Below the pieces are notes generated by a model. It did not search any database. It was not told the origin of the DNA and saw only the letters and a program-made list of their open reading frames with translations. This document shows, one piece after another, positions 18,298 through 31,556 of a DNA stretch of 64,000 nt (positions are counted from its first letter, which is position 1; each line of letters starts with the position of its first letter). The stretch lies in NCBI RefSeq assembly GCF_001592285.1, contig NZ_BCWQ01000004.1:62001-126000 (forward strand), in the 5' to 3' direction. Position numbers and translations under genes: made by a program. The stretch comes from Hydrogenophaga pseudoflava NBRC 102511 (GTDB taxonomy: Bacteria > Pseudomonadota > Gammaproteobacteria > Burkholderiales > Burkholderiaceae_C).

Positions 18298-19527
18298 ATG
18301 AACCATCCGTCAGCCCCCCCGCGCTCCACCGATGGCCAGGGCCTGGCCCTGGTGGTGGTCGGTGTGGGCGTGTGCTCCGCGCTGCACGTGGGCAAGTTGC
18401 CGGTGGCAATCCCGCACCTCCAGGCCGAGCTGGCGCTGAACCTGGTGCAGGCCGGTTTTCTGCTGTCGCTGGTGCAACTGGCAGGCCTCTCGCTAGGGTT
18501 GCTCGTCGGCCTGCTGGCCGATCGGCTGGGCCCGCGCCGGGTGATGCTTGTGGGGCTGTGTGTGCTGGCCGCAGGCAGTGCAGGGGGCGCACTGGCGCTC
18601 GACGTGAACCGGTTGCTGGTGTTCCGGGTGGTGGAGGGTGCCGGATTCCTTCTGACGGTGTTGCCGGCGCCAGGCCTGCTGAGGCTGCACCTGCGCGACC
18701 CGGTGCGTCTGTCCCGTGCGCTGGGCTGGTGGGGCACCTACATGCCGATGGGCACCGCGCTGGCGCTGTTGCTGGGGGTGCCGCTGATGGCCTGGTCGGG
18801 CTGGCGCGCCACCTGGTGGCTGCTGGCGCTGTGCAGTCTGGCGGCGGCGGCCTGGTTGGCGCTGCGGGTGCCGGCAACAGTCGCCGGCGATGCCGGACCG
18901 GCCACTTCTTCGTCCCTCTGGCCGCGATTGAAGCGAACCTTGCGCGCGCCAGGGCCCTGGCTGGTGGCGCTGGGCTTTCTTCTGTATTCGGGCCAGTGGC
19001 TGGCGGTGGTGGGCTTCCTGCCCACGATCTATGTGCAGGCGGGCCTGGGGGCTGCCAACGTGGCGGTGCTGAGCGCACTGGCCGCAGCGGTGAACATGGT
19101 GGGCAATGTGGCCGCCGGGCGGTGGCTGGCCAGGGGGGCGCGGCCCGGGGTGCTGGTGGCGCTGGGGTACGGGGCGATGGCGGCGGGAGCGGTGGTTGCG
19201 TTTGGTGCTGTTGGTTACCCGGTGCTGCAGTACCTGGCCGTGCTGCTGTTTTCGGCGGTCGGTGGGCTGATCCCGGGCACGCTCTTTGGCGTGGCCGTGG
19301 TGCTGGCCCCGGGCCGGGATACGGTCTCCACCACCGTCGGCTGGATGCAGCAGTTCTCCGCTTTGGGTCAGTTCATCGGCCCGCCTGCAGTGGCCTGGTG
19401 GGTGACGCGTGTCGGTGGCTGGCACTGGACCTGGGTGCTGACGGGGGCGTGCTCTCTGCTGGGCCTGCTGTTGGCGGTGCGGCTGCAGCGGGAGTGGACT
19501 GTACGGCCTGGAACCCCGGCCAATTGA
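18298..19527 (+). CDS. MFS transporter
   Basis: A 409-residue polytopic protein with about 12 hydrophobic helices and the major facilitator signature between helices 2 and 3 (GLLADRLGPRRVML). The N- and C-terminal halves are separated by a basic loop (RLKRTLRAPG). It resembles the cyanate/nitroimidazole (CynX/NimT) branch, but the substrate cannot be read from the sequence. It begins 6 bases after dgt (an in-frame GTG at 18292 is an alternative), so it is probably co-transcribed with dgt. Confidence 0.88.
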   Translation: MNHPSAPPRSTDGQGLALVVVGVGVCSALHVGKLPVAIPHLQAELALNLVQAGFLLSLVQLAGLSLGLLVGLLADRLGPRRVMLVGLCVLAAGSAGGALALDVNRLLVFRVVEGAGFLLTVLPAPGLLRLHLRDPVRLSRALGWWGTYMPMGTALALLLGVPLMAWSGWRATWWLLALCSLAAAAWLALRVPATVAGDAGPATSSSLWPRLKRTLRAPGPWLVALGFLLYSGQWLAVVGFLPTIYVQAGLGAANVAVLSALAAAVNMVGNVAAGRWLARGARPGVLVALGYGAMAAGAVVAFGAVGYPVLQYLAVLLFSAVGGLIPGTLFGVAVVLAPGRDTVSTTVGWMQQFSALGQFIGPPAVAWWVTRVGGWHWTWVLTGACSLLGLLLAVRLQREWTVRPGTPAN

Positions 19528-19538
19528 GGGGCGATACA

Positions 19539-19569
19539 CTGCCGCCGACGAGGGCGCTCGCGACGGCAG
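19539..19569 (+). promoter_or_regulatory. Nested stem-loop in the leader of the 19604 gene
   Basis: CTGCCG (19539-19544) pairs with CGGCAG (19564-19569), enclosing an inner CGAG-ggcg-CTCG hairpin. It starts at a TACACT hexamer (19535-19540) that may be the -10 element. It may be a leader structure or a terminator of the MFS gene, but lacks a T tract. Confidence 0.3.
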
Positions 19570-19603
19570 CCCAGGGCAGGACCAACAGGACGGAACGCAT
19601 CCC

Positions 19604-20251
19604 ATGAGCTATCTCCAGCAGCTCAAACGACAGGCGCAGGCCCGGCAGGCCGAGCAGGGCGAGCAGCAGCACGGGCTGGAAGCCCGCACGGCGGCGACGG
19701 AAGCGGCCTGTCAGGTGGTCTGGAACTACCTGTCCGAACTCGCCCGCCAGTTGAGCGTCATCCAGCCGCCGGCGCAGCGGCTGGGGCTCGATCACAAGCA
19801 TCTCTGGCCCGATATGCGGCAACACGACTTCCGTTTCGATGCCCGGAAGAAGCGCCTGCGCGACCGCGAGGTGTTCGACTACCTGGCGCTGGGCTGGAAG
19901 CTGGGCCCCCGCGAGGGCGAGGTGCGGCGGGGCCGGGTGAGTGTGAACTTCCCGCCGGACCTGGAGCGGGTGCAGAAGCGCCTGGCTGCGGGCCATGTGG
20001 TGCATGAGCGCGTTGAGCAGCGGCACCCAGAGTCCAATGCCCTTCTGGCCATCGTCTTCGAGTTCGACATGGCGGCGCGGGCGAGCGTGATGGTCACAGC
20101 CGACCACGACGCCGCGCTGCTGAGGTTCCGGCTGGCCTGCGTCGGCGGCATGGAGGTTGTGACGACCGAACTGCCGGTGGGCCAGGTGAACCCGGCCCGG
20201 CTGGACGAACTGGCGCGCCTGATTGTGGGAGAGCCCAGCCAGTTCCTGTGA
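19604..20251 (+). CDS. Conserved hypothetical protein
   Basis: A 215-residue soluble protein that I cannot assign to a family. It opens with a Gln/Arg/Ala-rich amphipathic helix (residues 1-40), followed by a conserved-looking core (LGLDHKHLWPDMRQHDFRFDARKKRLRDREVFDYLALGWKLG broken over residues 65-105), a predicted alpha/beta C-terminal half and no signal peptide or membrane helix. The ATG has no strong ribosome binding site. Its base composition is like the genome average. It stands between an MFS gene and a transposase and may be single-copy core or accessory. Confidence 0.7.
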   Translation: MSYLQQLKRQAQARQAEQGEQQHGLEARTAATEAACQVVWNYLSELARQLSVIQPPAQRLGLDHKHLWPDMRQHDFRFDARKKRLRDREVFDYLALGWKLGPREGEVRRGRVSVNFPPDLERVQKRLAAGHVVHERVEQRHPESNALLAIVFEFDMAARASVMVTADHDAALLRFRLACVGGMEVVTTELPVGQVNPARLDELARLIVGEPSQFL

Positions 20252-20266
20252 GGCGGTTGAACACCT

Positions 20267-20290
20267 CGGGGACATAATCGGGGACAGATT
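20267..20290 (+). repeat. Tandem 12-bp repeat at the left flank of the transposase gene
   Basis: CGGGGACATAAT is followed directly by CGGGGACAGATT, a tandem repeat with three differences at most. Read on the other strand the second copy gives AATCTGTCCCCG, which resembles the AATCTGACCCT copies on the right flank (21047 and 21095), so the two flanks are inverted relative to each other. CATAAT at 20273-20278 may also serve as a -10 element for the transposase. Confidence 0.55.
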
Positions 20291-20305
20291 TCAACGGAGA
20301 CTGCC

Positions 20306-20998
20306 TTGGCTCGACTGGCCCGCCTGACCCTGCCCGGTCAGGTCCATCACGTGATGCACCGTGGCAACAACCGGCAGGCCATCGTGCTGGACGACACCGA
20401 CCGCGACACCCTGCTGGACCTGCTCTGGGCTCGGGCCGAACAGCTGAAGGTGGCGGTGCACGCCTATGTGCTGATGCCGGACCACTTCCAGCTGCTGTGC
20501 ACGCCCTCGACCGCCGACGGCGTGCCCCGCCTGATGCAGGGCGTGGGCCGGGACTATGTGCGCTGCTTCAACCGGCGCCACGGCCGCAGCGGCACGTTGT
20601 GGGAAGGGCGCTACCGGTCCACACTGATCCAGGCGGAGCGCCACCTGCTGTCCTGCATGGTCTTCATTGATCTGGACCCGGTGCGGGAGGGGCTGTGCGC
20701 CGATGCGCAGTCCTATCTCTGGTCCAGTCACCGCCACCACGCGGGCCAGGCGCAGGACCGCCACATCACGCCCCATGCGATGTACTGGGCACTGGGCAAC
20801 ACGCCGTTTGCGCGCGAAGCCGCATACGCCGATTTGGTGCGTGCCGGACTGAATGCGCAACAGATGGGCGCCATCGCCAACTCGCTGTGGCATGGCTGGG
20901 CGCTGGGTGACCCGGACTATCTCGCCTCGCTTAGCAAGGACACCGATCGTCGGCTGATTCCTGCACGTGCCGGGCGACCCAAAAAGACTCCGCCCTGA
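20306..20998 (+). CDS. REP-associated tyrosine transposase (IS200-like Y1 family)
   Basis: A 230-residue protein of the TnpA_REP/RAYT group. The N terminus (ARLARLTLPGQVHHVMHRGNNRQ), the GTLWEGRYRS segment and the tyrosine in GRDYVRCFNRR are diagnostic. The metal-binding motif that normally reads His-X-His here reads MPDHFQLL, a His-Phe-Gln variant. The start is TTG with an ACGGAGA ribosome binding site 6 bases upstream. Such domesticated transposases mobilise or spread short palindromic repeats. Downstream 21001-21115 is markedly AT-rich compared with the rest of the window. Confidence 0.9.
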   Translation: MARLARLTLPGQVHHVMHRGNNRQAIVLDDTDRDTLLDLLWARAEQLKVAVHAYVLMPDHFQLLCTPSTADGVPRLMQGVGRDYVRCFNRRHGRSGTLWEGRYRSTLIQAERHLLSCMVFIDLDPVREGLCADAQSYLWSSHRHHAGQAQDRHITPHAMYWALGNTPFAREAAYADLVRAGLNAQQMGAIANSLWHGWALGDPDYLASLSKDTDRRLIPARAGRPKKTPP

Positions 20999-21024
20999 TG
21001 GCGTTCAGAAAAAATCCTTTGGAA

Positions 21025-21042
21025 TCAGCGTTGTTTTGCTGA
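21025..21042 (+). other. Small hairpin 3' of the transposase
   Basis: TCAGC pairs with GCTGA around an 8-base T-rich loop, 27 bases after the transposase stop in AT-rich DNA. It could be part of the right end of the element or a weak terminator. Confidence 0.3.
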
Positions 21043-21046
21043 AATT

Positions 21047-21108
21047 AATCTGACCCTTATTTATTGTTTGAGTGCTTTGATTAGAATTTATAAGAATCTG
21101 ACCCTAAT
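21047..21108 (-). repeat. Two AATCTGACCCT repeats at the right flank of the transposase gene
   Basis: AATCTGACCCTTA (21047-21059) and AATCTGACCCTAA (21095-21107) are direct repeats 48 bases apart in AT-rich sequence just upstream of gltB. They are inverted relative to the left-flank CGGGGACAGATT. Together they plausibly mark the boundaries of a RAYT-associated element of about 0.84 kb (20267-21108). Confidence 0.55.
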
Positions 21109-21183
21109 TATTTTCCTTGGCACCGATGTTGCAGTGCATTAAGCTTCGCGTCCCGCGCATTTTTGCCAAGCCCTTGTCCAGAA

Positions 21184-21190
21184 AAGGAAG
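21184..21190 (+). promoter_or_regulatory. Ribosome binding site of gltB
   Basis: AAGGAAG lies 5-11 bases before the ATG at 21195 and favours this start over an in-frame upstream codon at 21117, which lies right at the transposon flank. Confidence 0.6.
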
Positions 21191-21194
21191 CGCC

Positions 21195-25970
<4,776 letters not shown>

Positions 25971-26000
25971 GAAGCAACCACCCCACGCAGGACCAACATC

Positions 26001-27482
<1,482 letters not shown>

Positions 27483-27509
27483 GTCCTGGGGGATTGCCGG
27501 AGGCGGGCC

Positions 27510-27526
27510 GGGCGTTTTCGACGCCC
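27510..27526 (+). terminator. Hairpin between gltD and the mla operon
   Basis: GGGCGT pairs with ACGCCC around TTTCG, 28 bases after gltD. No T tract follows; a GACAAT hexamer (27531-27536) right after it is the likely -10 region of the mla operon. Confidence 0.35.
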
Positions 27527-27558
27527 ATGCGACAATGCCCGGTCACACATCTGGCCTC

Positions 27559-28374
27559 ATGAGCGATACCCCTTTTATCGACATCGACCATGTCACCTTC
27601 GGCTACGACAGCCGAAGGACCATCCTCAACGACATCTCCCTCCAGTTCGCCCGCGGCAAGATCACGGCCGTGCTGGGCGGTTCCGGCTGCGGAAAAACCA
27701 CTCTGCTGCGCCTGATCGGCGGCGTGCATGCGCCGAACAGCGGCCGCGTGGTGTTCGACGGTGAGGTGGTGAACACCGCCGACAAGGCGCAGCTGTTCCG
27801 GCTGCGCCGCCGCCTGGGCATGCTGTTCCAGTTCGGTGCCCTGTTCACCGACCTGAACGTGTTCGACAACGTCGCGTTTCCCCTGCGCGAGATGAGCGAC
27901 CTGCCCGAGCCGCTGATCCGCCACATCGTGCTGATGAAGCTCGATGCGGTGGGCTTGCGGGGCGCGGCACACCTAAAGATCAGCGAAGTCTCCGGTGGCA
28001 TGGCGCGTCGCGTGGCGCTCGCCCGGGCGATCGCGCTCGATCCGGAGCTGATCATGTACGACGAACCCTTTGCAGGCCTCGATCTGGTGTCCATGGGCGT
28101 GGCCGCGAAGCTCATCCGCACCCTGACCGATGTGACCGGTGCCACCTCGCTGCTGATTTCCCACGACATCCCGCAGTGCATGGCGATCAGCGACCATGTG
28201 GTGCTGCTCGCAGCGGGCGGTCGTGTGGTGGCGCAGGGCACGCCCGCCGAACTCATGGCCAGCACCGATCCCGAGGTGCGCCAGTTCGTGCGTGGCGAAC
28301 CGGACGGTCCGGTCAAGTTCCACTACCCGGCCCGGTCTGTCGCCGAAGACTATGGTCCGAGGGCTGCCGCATGA
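27559..28374 (+). CDS. mlaF: Phospholipid ABC transporter ATPase MlaF
   Basis: A 271-residue cytoplasmic ATPase of the MlaFEDB complex that moves phospholipids between inner membrane and periplasm to keep outer-membrane asymmetry. It has Walker A GGSGCGKTT, the Q loop FQFGALF, the signature VSGGMARRVALARA and Walker B LIMYDEPFAGLD. The C-terminal extension (PVKFHYPARSVAEDYG) is typical and may contact the second ATPase. The ATG at 27559 is preferred because the upstream in-frame ATG (27535) lies in the putative promoter. It overlaps mlaE by 4 bases. Confidence 0.95.
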   Translation: MSDTPFIDIDHVTFGYDSRRTILNDISLQFARGKITAVLGGSGCGKTTLLRLIGGVHAPNSGRVVFDGEVVNTADKAQLFRLRRRLGMLFQFGALFTDLNVFDNVAFPLREMSDLPEPLIRHIVLMKLDAVGLRGAAHLKISEVSGGMARRVALARAIALDPELIMYDEPFAGLDLVSMGVAAKLIRTLTDVTGATSLLISHDIPQCMAISDHVVLLAAGGRVVAQGTPAELMASTDPEVRQFVRGEPDGPVKFHYPARSVAEDYGPRAAA

Positions 28375-29150
28375 ACCTGTTACAGAAGATTGGCCAGCTG
28401 GTGCTGGCCTTGCTGGCGCGTTGGGGTCACGGCGCGCTGTTTTTTCTGGACCTGTTGCGTGCAATGCCGGCGGCGCTGCGGCGCTTCGGTCTGGTGGTCG
28501 GGCAGATCCATGCGATCGGCAACCGTTCTCTGGTGATCATCGTTGCCTCAGGCCTGTCCGTCGGCTTCGTGCTGGCACTGCAGATGTACTACGCGCTGAC
28601 CACCTATGGTGCCGCCGAGTCGCTGGGCCTGATCGTCAATCTGGCGCTGGTGCGGGAGCTGGGACCGGTTGTGACGGCGCTGCTGTTTGCGGGGCGCGCC
28701 GGCACCTCGCTGACGGCCGAGATCGGACTGATGAAGGCCGGCGAACAGATCGCGGCGATGGAGCTGATGGCCATCGACCCCAAGGCCCGGGTGCTGGCAC
28801 CGCGCTTCCTGGGCGGCATCCTGTCGATGCCCTTGCTTGCCGCCCTGTTTTCCACCGTCGGTATTCTCGGCGCCTATGTGGTCGCCGTGCTGCTGATCGG
28901 CATCGACTCCGGCAACTTCTGGTCGATCCAGCAAAGCGGCGTCGATGTCTGGCGGGACGTTGGCAACGGTGTCGTCAAGAGTGCAGTGTTCGGTGTCATC
29001 TGCACCGCCGTGGCGCTCTACCAGGGCTATGAAACCGAAGCCACCCCCGAGGGTGTGGCCTATGCAACCACAAGAACGGTGGTCACCGCCTCGCTGGGTG
29101 TGCTGGCGATGGACTTCATCCTGACCGCCCTGATGTTCTCGACCCCCTGA
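28371..29150 (+). CDS. mlaE: Phospholipid ABC transporter permease MlaE
   Basis: A 259-residue inner-membrane permease of the MlaE/YrbE family. Five to six hydrophobic segments are visible, with the family motifs LVRELGPVVTALLFAGRAGTSLTAEIGLMK and EQIAAMELMAIDP in the middle, and ATRTVVTASLGVLAMDFILTALMF at the C terminus. The ATG at 28371 overlaps the mlaF stop. It pairs with MlaF, MlaD and MlaB. Confidence 0.95.
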   Translation: MNLLQKIGQLVLALLARWGHGALFFLDLLRAMPAALRRFGLVVGQIHAIGNRSLVIIVASGLSVGFVLALQMYYALTTYGAAESLGLIVNLALVRELGPVVTALLFAGRAGTSLTAEIGLMKAGEQIAAMELMAIDPKARVLAPRFLGGILSMPLLAALFSTVGILGAYVVAVLLIGIDSGNFWSIQQSGVDVWRDVGNGVVKSAVFGVICTAVALYQGYETEATPEGVAYATTRTVVTASLGVLAMDFILTALMFSTP

Positions 29151-29163
29151 TTCGGGAGAACCT

Positions 29164-29643
29164 ATGAACAAGAAAAGCATTGAAATTTTTGTTGGCCTGT
29201 TTGTCGTGCTCGGCGCTCTGTCGCTGCTGTTCCTCGCACTCAAGGCGGCCAACCTGGCCAGCTTCACCAACGGTGGCGACACCTACACGCTGCAGGCGCG
29301 CTTCGACAACATCGGCGGGCTGAAGGCGCGCGCGCCGGTGCGCTCGGCGGGCGTCCATGTCGGGCGGGTGACCAGCGTGACCCTGGATCCCCAGACCTAC
29401 CTCGGGGTGGTGACCATGGAAGTCAACAAGGGGGTGGCTTTTCCCAAGGATTCGTCGGCCAAGATCCTGACTTCGGGGCTGCTGGGTGACCAGTACATCG
29501 GCATCGAACCCGGCGGAGACGAGAAGAATCTGCAAGCGGGTGACGTGATCACGCAAACCCAGTCTGCGGTGGTGCTGGAAAACCTGATCGGCCAGTTCCT
29601 GTTCAACAAGGCCGCCGATGGCGGTGAACAGAAACCGCAGTGA
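29164..29643 (+). CDS. mlaD: Phospholipid transport MCE-domain protein MlaD
   Basis: A 159-residue membrane-anchored MCE protein: one N-terminal helix (IEIFVGLFVVLGALSLLFLAL, about 5-25), then a single MCE domain (YTLQARFDNIGGLKARAPVRSAGVHVGRV) that forms a hexameric ring for lipid passage, and the C-terminal hydrophobic VVLENLIGQFLF helix. A GGGAGAA ribosome binding site precedes the ATG. Length is close to the betaproteobacterial norm. Confidence 0.95.
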   Translation: MNKKSIEIFVGLFVVLGALSLLFLALKAANLASFTNGGDTYTLQARFDNIGGLKARAPVRSAGVHVGRVTSVTLDPQTYLGVVTMEVNKGVAFPKDSSAKILTSGLLGDQYIGIEPGGDEKNLQAGDVITQTQSAVVLENLIGQFLFNKAADGGEQKPQ

Positions 29644-29663
29644 GTGCGCCATGGTGCGTGCCC

Positions 29664-29668
29664 AGGAG
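29664..29668 (+). promoter_or_regulatory. Ribosome binding site of mlaA
   Basis: AGGAG 6 bases before the ATG at 29675 selects the start that gives a clean lipoprotein signal, over two in-frame ATGs further upstream. Confidence 0.6.
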
Positions 29669-29674
29669 ATTGAC

Positions 29675-30403
29675 ATGAGATTCGATGGCCGTCGTCTCTT
29701 GCGCTGGCTGGCATCGCTGCTGCTCGTCGGCGTGCTGACGGGTTGTGCCAGCGGTCCGAACGCAAGCCCACGCGACCCGCTGGAACCCCTGAACCGGCAG
29801 GTGACAGCGTTCAATGATGCGGTGGATGGGGCGGTGCTCAAACCTGTTGCCACCGTGTACCGCGACGTCACGCCCGACCCGGTCCGCACAGGTGTCAACA
29901 ACTTCTTTGAGAATCTGCGCGACGTTTGGTCGTTCATCAACGCCTCGCTGCAGCTGCGGCCCCGTGAGGCCGCCGAGAACTTCCTCCGCTTCAACGTCAA
30001 CACCTTCTTTGGCGTTGCCGGCCTCTTCGATGTGGCCTCTGAAATGGGGATCGAGCGCACCCGCCTGGACTTCGGTCAGACGCTGGGCCGATGGGGCGTC
30101 CCCTCGGGGCCGTACCTCGTGCTGCCGATCTTCGGCCCCTCCACCGTGCGCGACGCGGCGGGCTTCAGCATCGAGTCCAGTGGCGACCTGGTGCAAGGCA
30201 TCTCCGATATCCCGACCCGCAACTCCCTGTATGTGTTGCGAGCGGTGGAAACCAGGGCCAACCTGTTGCGCGCAACGACCTTGCTGGAGGGCGCTGCGCT
30301 GGACAAGTACAGCTTCACCCGCGACCTCTATCTGCAGCGCCGGGAAAGCCAGATCGAGGACCTGAAAGACAAGGGCATCGGGCTCAAGGACGGGTCCGAC
30401 TGA
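29675..30403 (+). CDS. mlaA: Outer-membrane phospholipid-removal lipoprotein MlaA (VacJ)
   Basis: A 242-residue lipoprotein that removes misplaced phospholipids from the outer leaflet and hands them to MlaC. The lipobox is LTGC (about residue 24). The core has the family signatures DPLEPLNRQVTAFND, FFENLRDVWSFINASLQ, RFNVNTFFGVAGLFDVASEMG, DFGQTLGRWGVPSGPYLVLPIFGPST and YVLRAVETRANLL. In E. coli mlaA lies apart from mlaFEDCB; here it sits inside the operon between mlaD and mlaC. Confidence 0.95.
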   Translation: MRFDGRRLLRWLASLLLVGVLTGCASGPNASPRDPLEPLNRQVTAFNDAVDGAVLKPVATVYRDVTPDPVRTGVNNFFENLRDVWSFINASLQLRPREAAENFLRFNVNTFFGVAGLFDVASEMGIERTRLDFGQTLGRWGVPSGPYLVLPIFGPSTVRDAAGFSIESSGDLVQGISDIPTRNSLYVLRAVETRANLLRATTLLEGAALDKYSFTRDLYLQRRESQIEDLKDKGIGLKDGSD

Positions 30404-30488
30404 CCCACAAACCGATACCTCTGAATTACAGTTCCGACACATTCACCCGGAACCGGTGCCGTACAGTCCCTGTCCCATGCGGACCGAA

Positions 30489-30509
30489 GATCCGGCACTG
30501 CGCCGGGTC
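30489..30509 (+). other. Hairpin in the mlaA-mlaC gap
   Basis: GATCCGGC pairs with GCCGGGTC (one G-T wobble) around ACTGC, inside the 134-base mlaA-mlaC gap, the only sizeable gap in an otherwise tightly packed operon. It has no T tract; RNA processing or stability is a possible role. The rest of the gap shows only the mlaC ribosome binding site. Confidence 0.35.
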
Positions 30510-30537
30510 ACACACCGCTTCTGAAAGGACATCGCAC

Positions 30538-31161
30538 ATGCAACGCCGTCATTGGATATTCAGCCTCATCACCGCCGCCGCTGTTTTCGCAAGCCCGCTG
30601 GCCATGGCAGAGGTGGAAGCACCGGATGCGCTCGTCAAGCGCATTTCCAGCGATGTGCTCGCCTCCGTGAAAGCCGATCCGGCGATCCAGAAGGGGGACA
30701 TCAGCCGCATCGTTGCACTGGTGGACGCCAAGATCATGCCGAACGTCAACTTCTCCCGCATGACGTCCATGGCCGTCGGCCGCGCCTGGCGCCAGGCGAC
30801 GCCCGAGCAGCAGAAACAGCTCCAGGACGAGTTCAAGACCCTGCTGGTCCGGACCTATGCCGGTGCCCTCGGCGAAGTCCGCGACCAGACCCTGAGCTTC
30901 AAGCCAATGCGCTCGAAGCCGGAAGACACCGAGGTTGTGGTGCGCAGCGAAGTGCGTGGCAAGGGCGAGCCGATCCAGCTCGATTACCGCCTCGAAAAGG
31001 CGGACAGCGGCTGGAAGATCTACGACCTGAACGTGCTGGGCGTCTGGCTGGTGGAAACCTACAAGTCCCAGTTTGCCCAGGAGATCAACACCAAGGGCAT
31101 CGACGGGCTGATTGCCAACCTGGTCCAGCGCAACAAGAGCGCAGCCGGTAAGACCAGCTGA
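30538..31161 (+). CDS. mlaC: Periplasmic phospholipid shuttle MlaC
   Basis: A 207-residue periplasmic lipid carrier between MlaA and MlaD. A Sec signal peptide (cleavage near AMA-EV, about 24-25) is followed by the Tol-Tol-Ttg2 domain: IMPNVNFSRMTSMAVGRAWRQATPEQQ, FKTLLVRTYAGAL and WKIYDLNVLGVWLVETYKSQF. A clear AAAGGA ribosome binding site (30524-30529) supports the ATG at 30538. mlaB follows after 6 bases. Confidence 0.95.
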   Translation: MQRRHWIFSLITAAAVFASPLAMAEVEAPDALVKRISSDVLASVKADPAIQKGDISRIVALVDAKIMPNVNFSRMTSMAVGRAWRQATPEQQKQLQDEFKTLLVRTYAGALGEVRDQTLSFKPMRSKPEDTEVVVRSEVRGKGEPIQLDYRLEKADSGWKIYDLNVLGVWLVETYKSQFAQEINTKGIDGLIANLVQRNKSAAGKTS

Positions 31162-31167
31162 GGGCAG

Positions 31168-31455
31168 ATGAGCGTGTCTGAAACCGCCGCCATCCCCATG
31201 CCGGAACAACTGACCCTGTCCGGTGCCGCCCAGACGCTGGAAAGGCTCCGGGACGCGCTGGTCCGCCAGGCAGGCCCGACCGTGGTGCTGAACGCCGACC
31301 CGCTGAAGGTGTTCGACACCTCGGCGGTGGCGGTGTTGCTGGAGCTGCGCAACGCGCTGCTGACCCAGGGCAAGACCTTGCAGGTGGCCCGCATGCCGCA
31401 GCGCCTGCAGGCGCTGGTCACACTCTACGGCGTGGCCGAGCTGCTGCCCGCCTGA
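31168..31455 (+). CDS. mlaB: STAS-domain protein MlaB
   Basis: A 95-residue single STAS domain that binds MlaF and regulates the transporter. The segment LKVFDTSAVAVLLELRNALLTQGKTL contains the conserved D-[ST]-[SA] turn and helix of the STAS fold. It lies directly after mlaC as in enterobacterial mlaFEDCB operons. Sequence conservation is low in this family, so position is part of the evidence. Confidence 0.88.
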   Translation: MSVSETAAIPMPEQLTLSGAAQTLERLRDALVRQAGPTVVLNADPLKVFDTSAVAVLLELRNALLTQGKTLQVARMPQRLQALVTLYGVAELLPA

Positions 31456-31556
31456 GCCGCTCGCCAGCGGCATTGCGCGCCGCGACATAAAATCGACGGC
31501 TCACCCGCGGTCAGCAGATGTCCTGCCAGCGTCCGGTGACCTGGCCCGCTTCCGCA

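Noticed and set aside
17724..19607. A 627-codon plus-strand frame overlapping dgt and the MFS gene
   Set aside because: It is Arg/Gly/Pro-rich, crosses two real genes in another frame and has no ribosome binding site.
27483..27558. Hairpin after gltD as a full intrinsic terminator
   Set aside because: The stem is only 6 bp and lacks a T tract, so it is kept only as a low-confidence feature.
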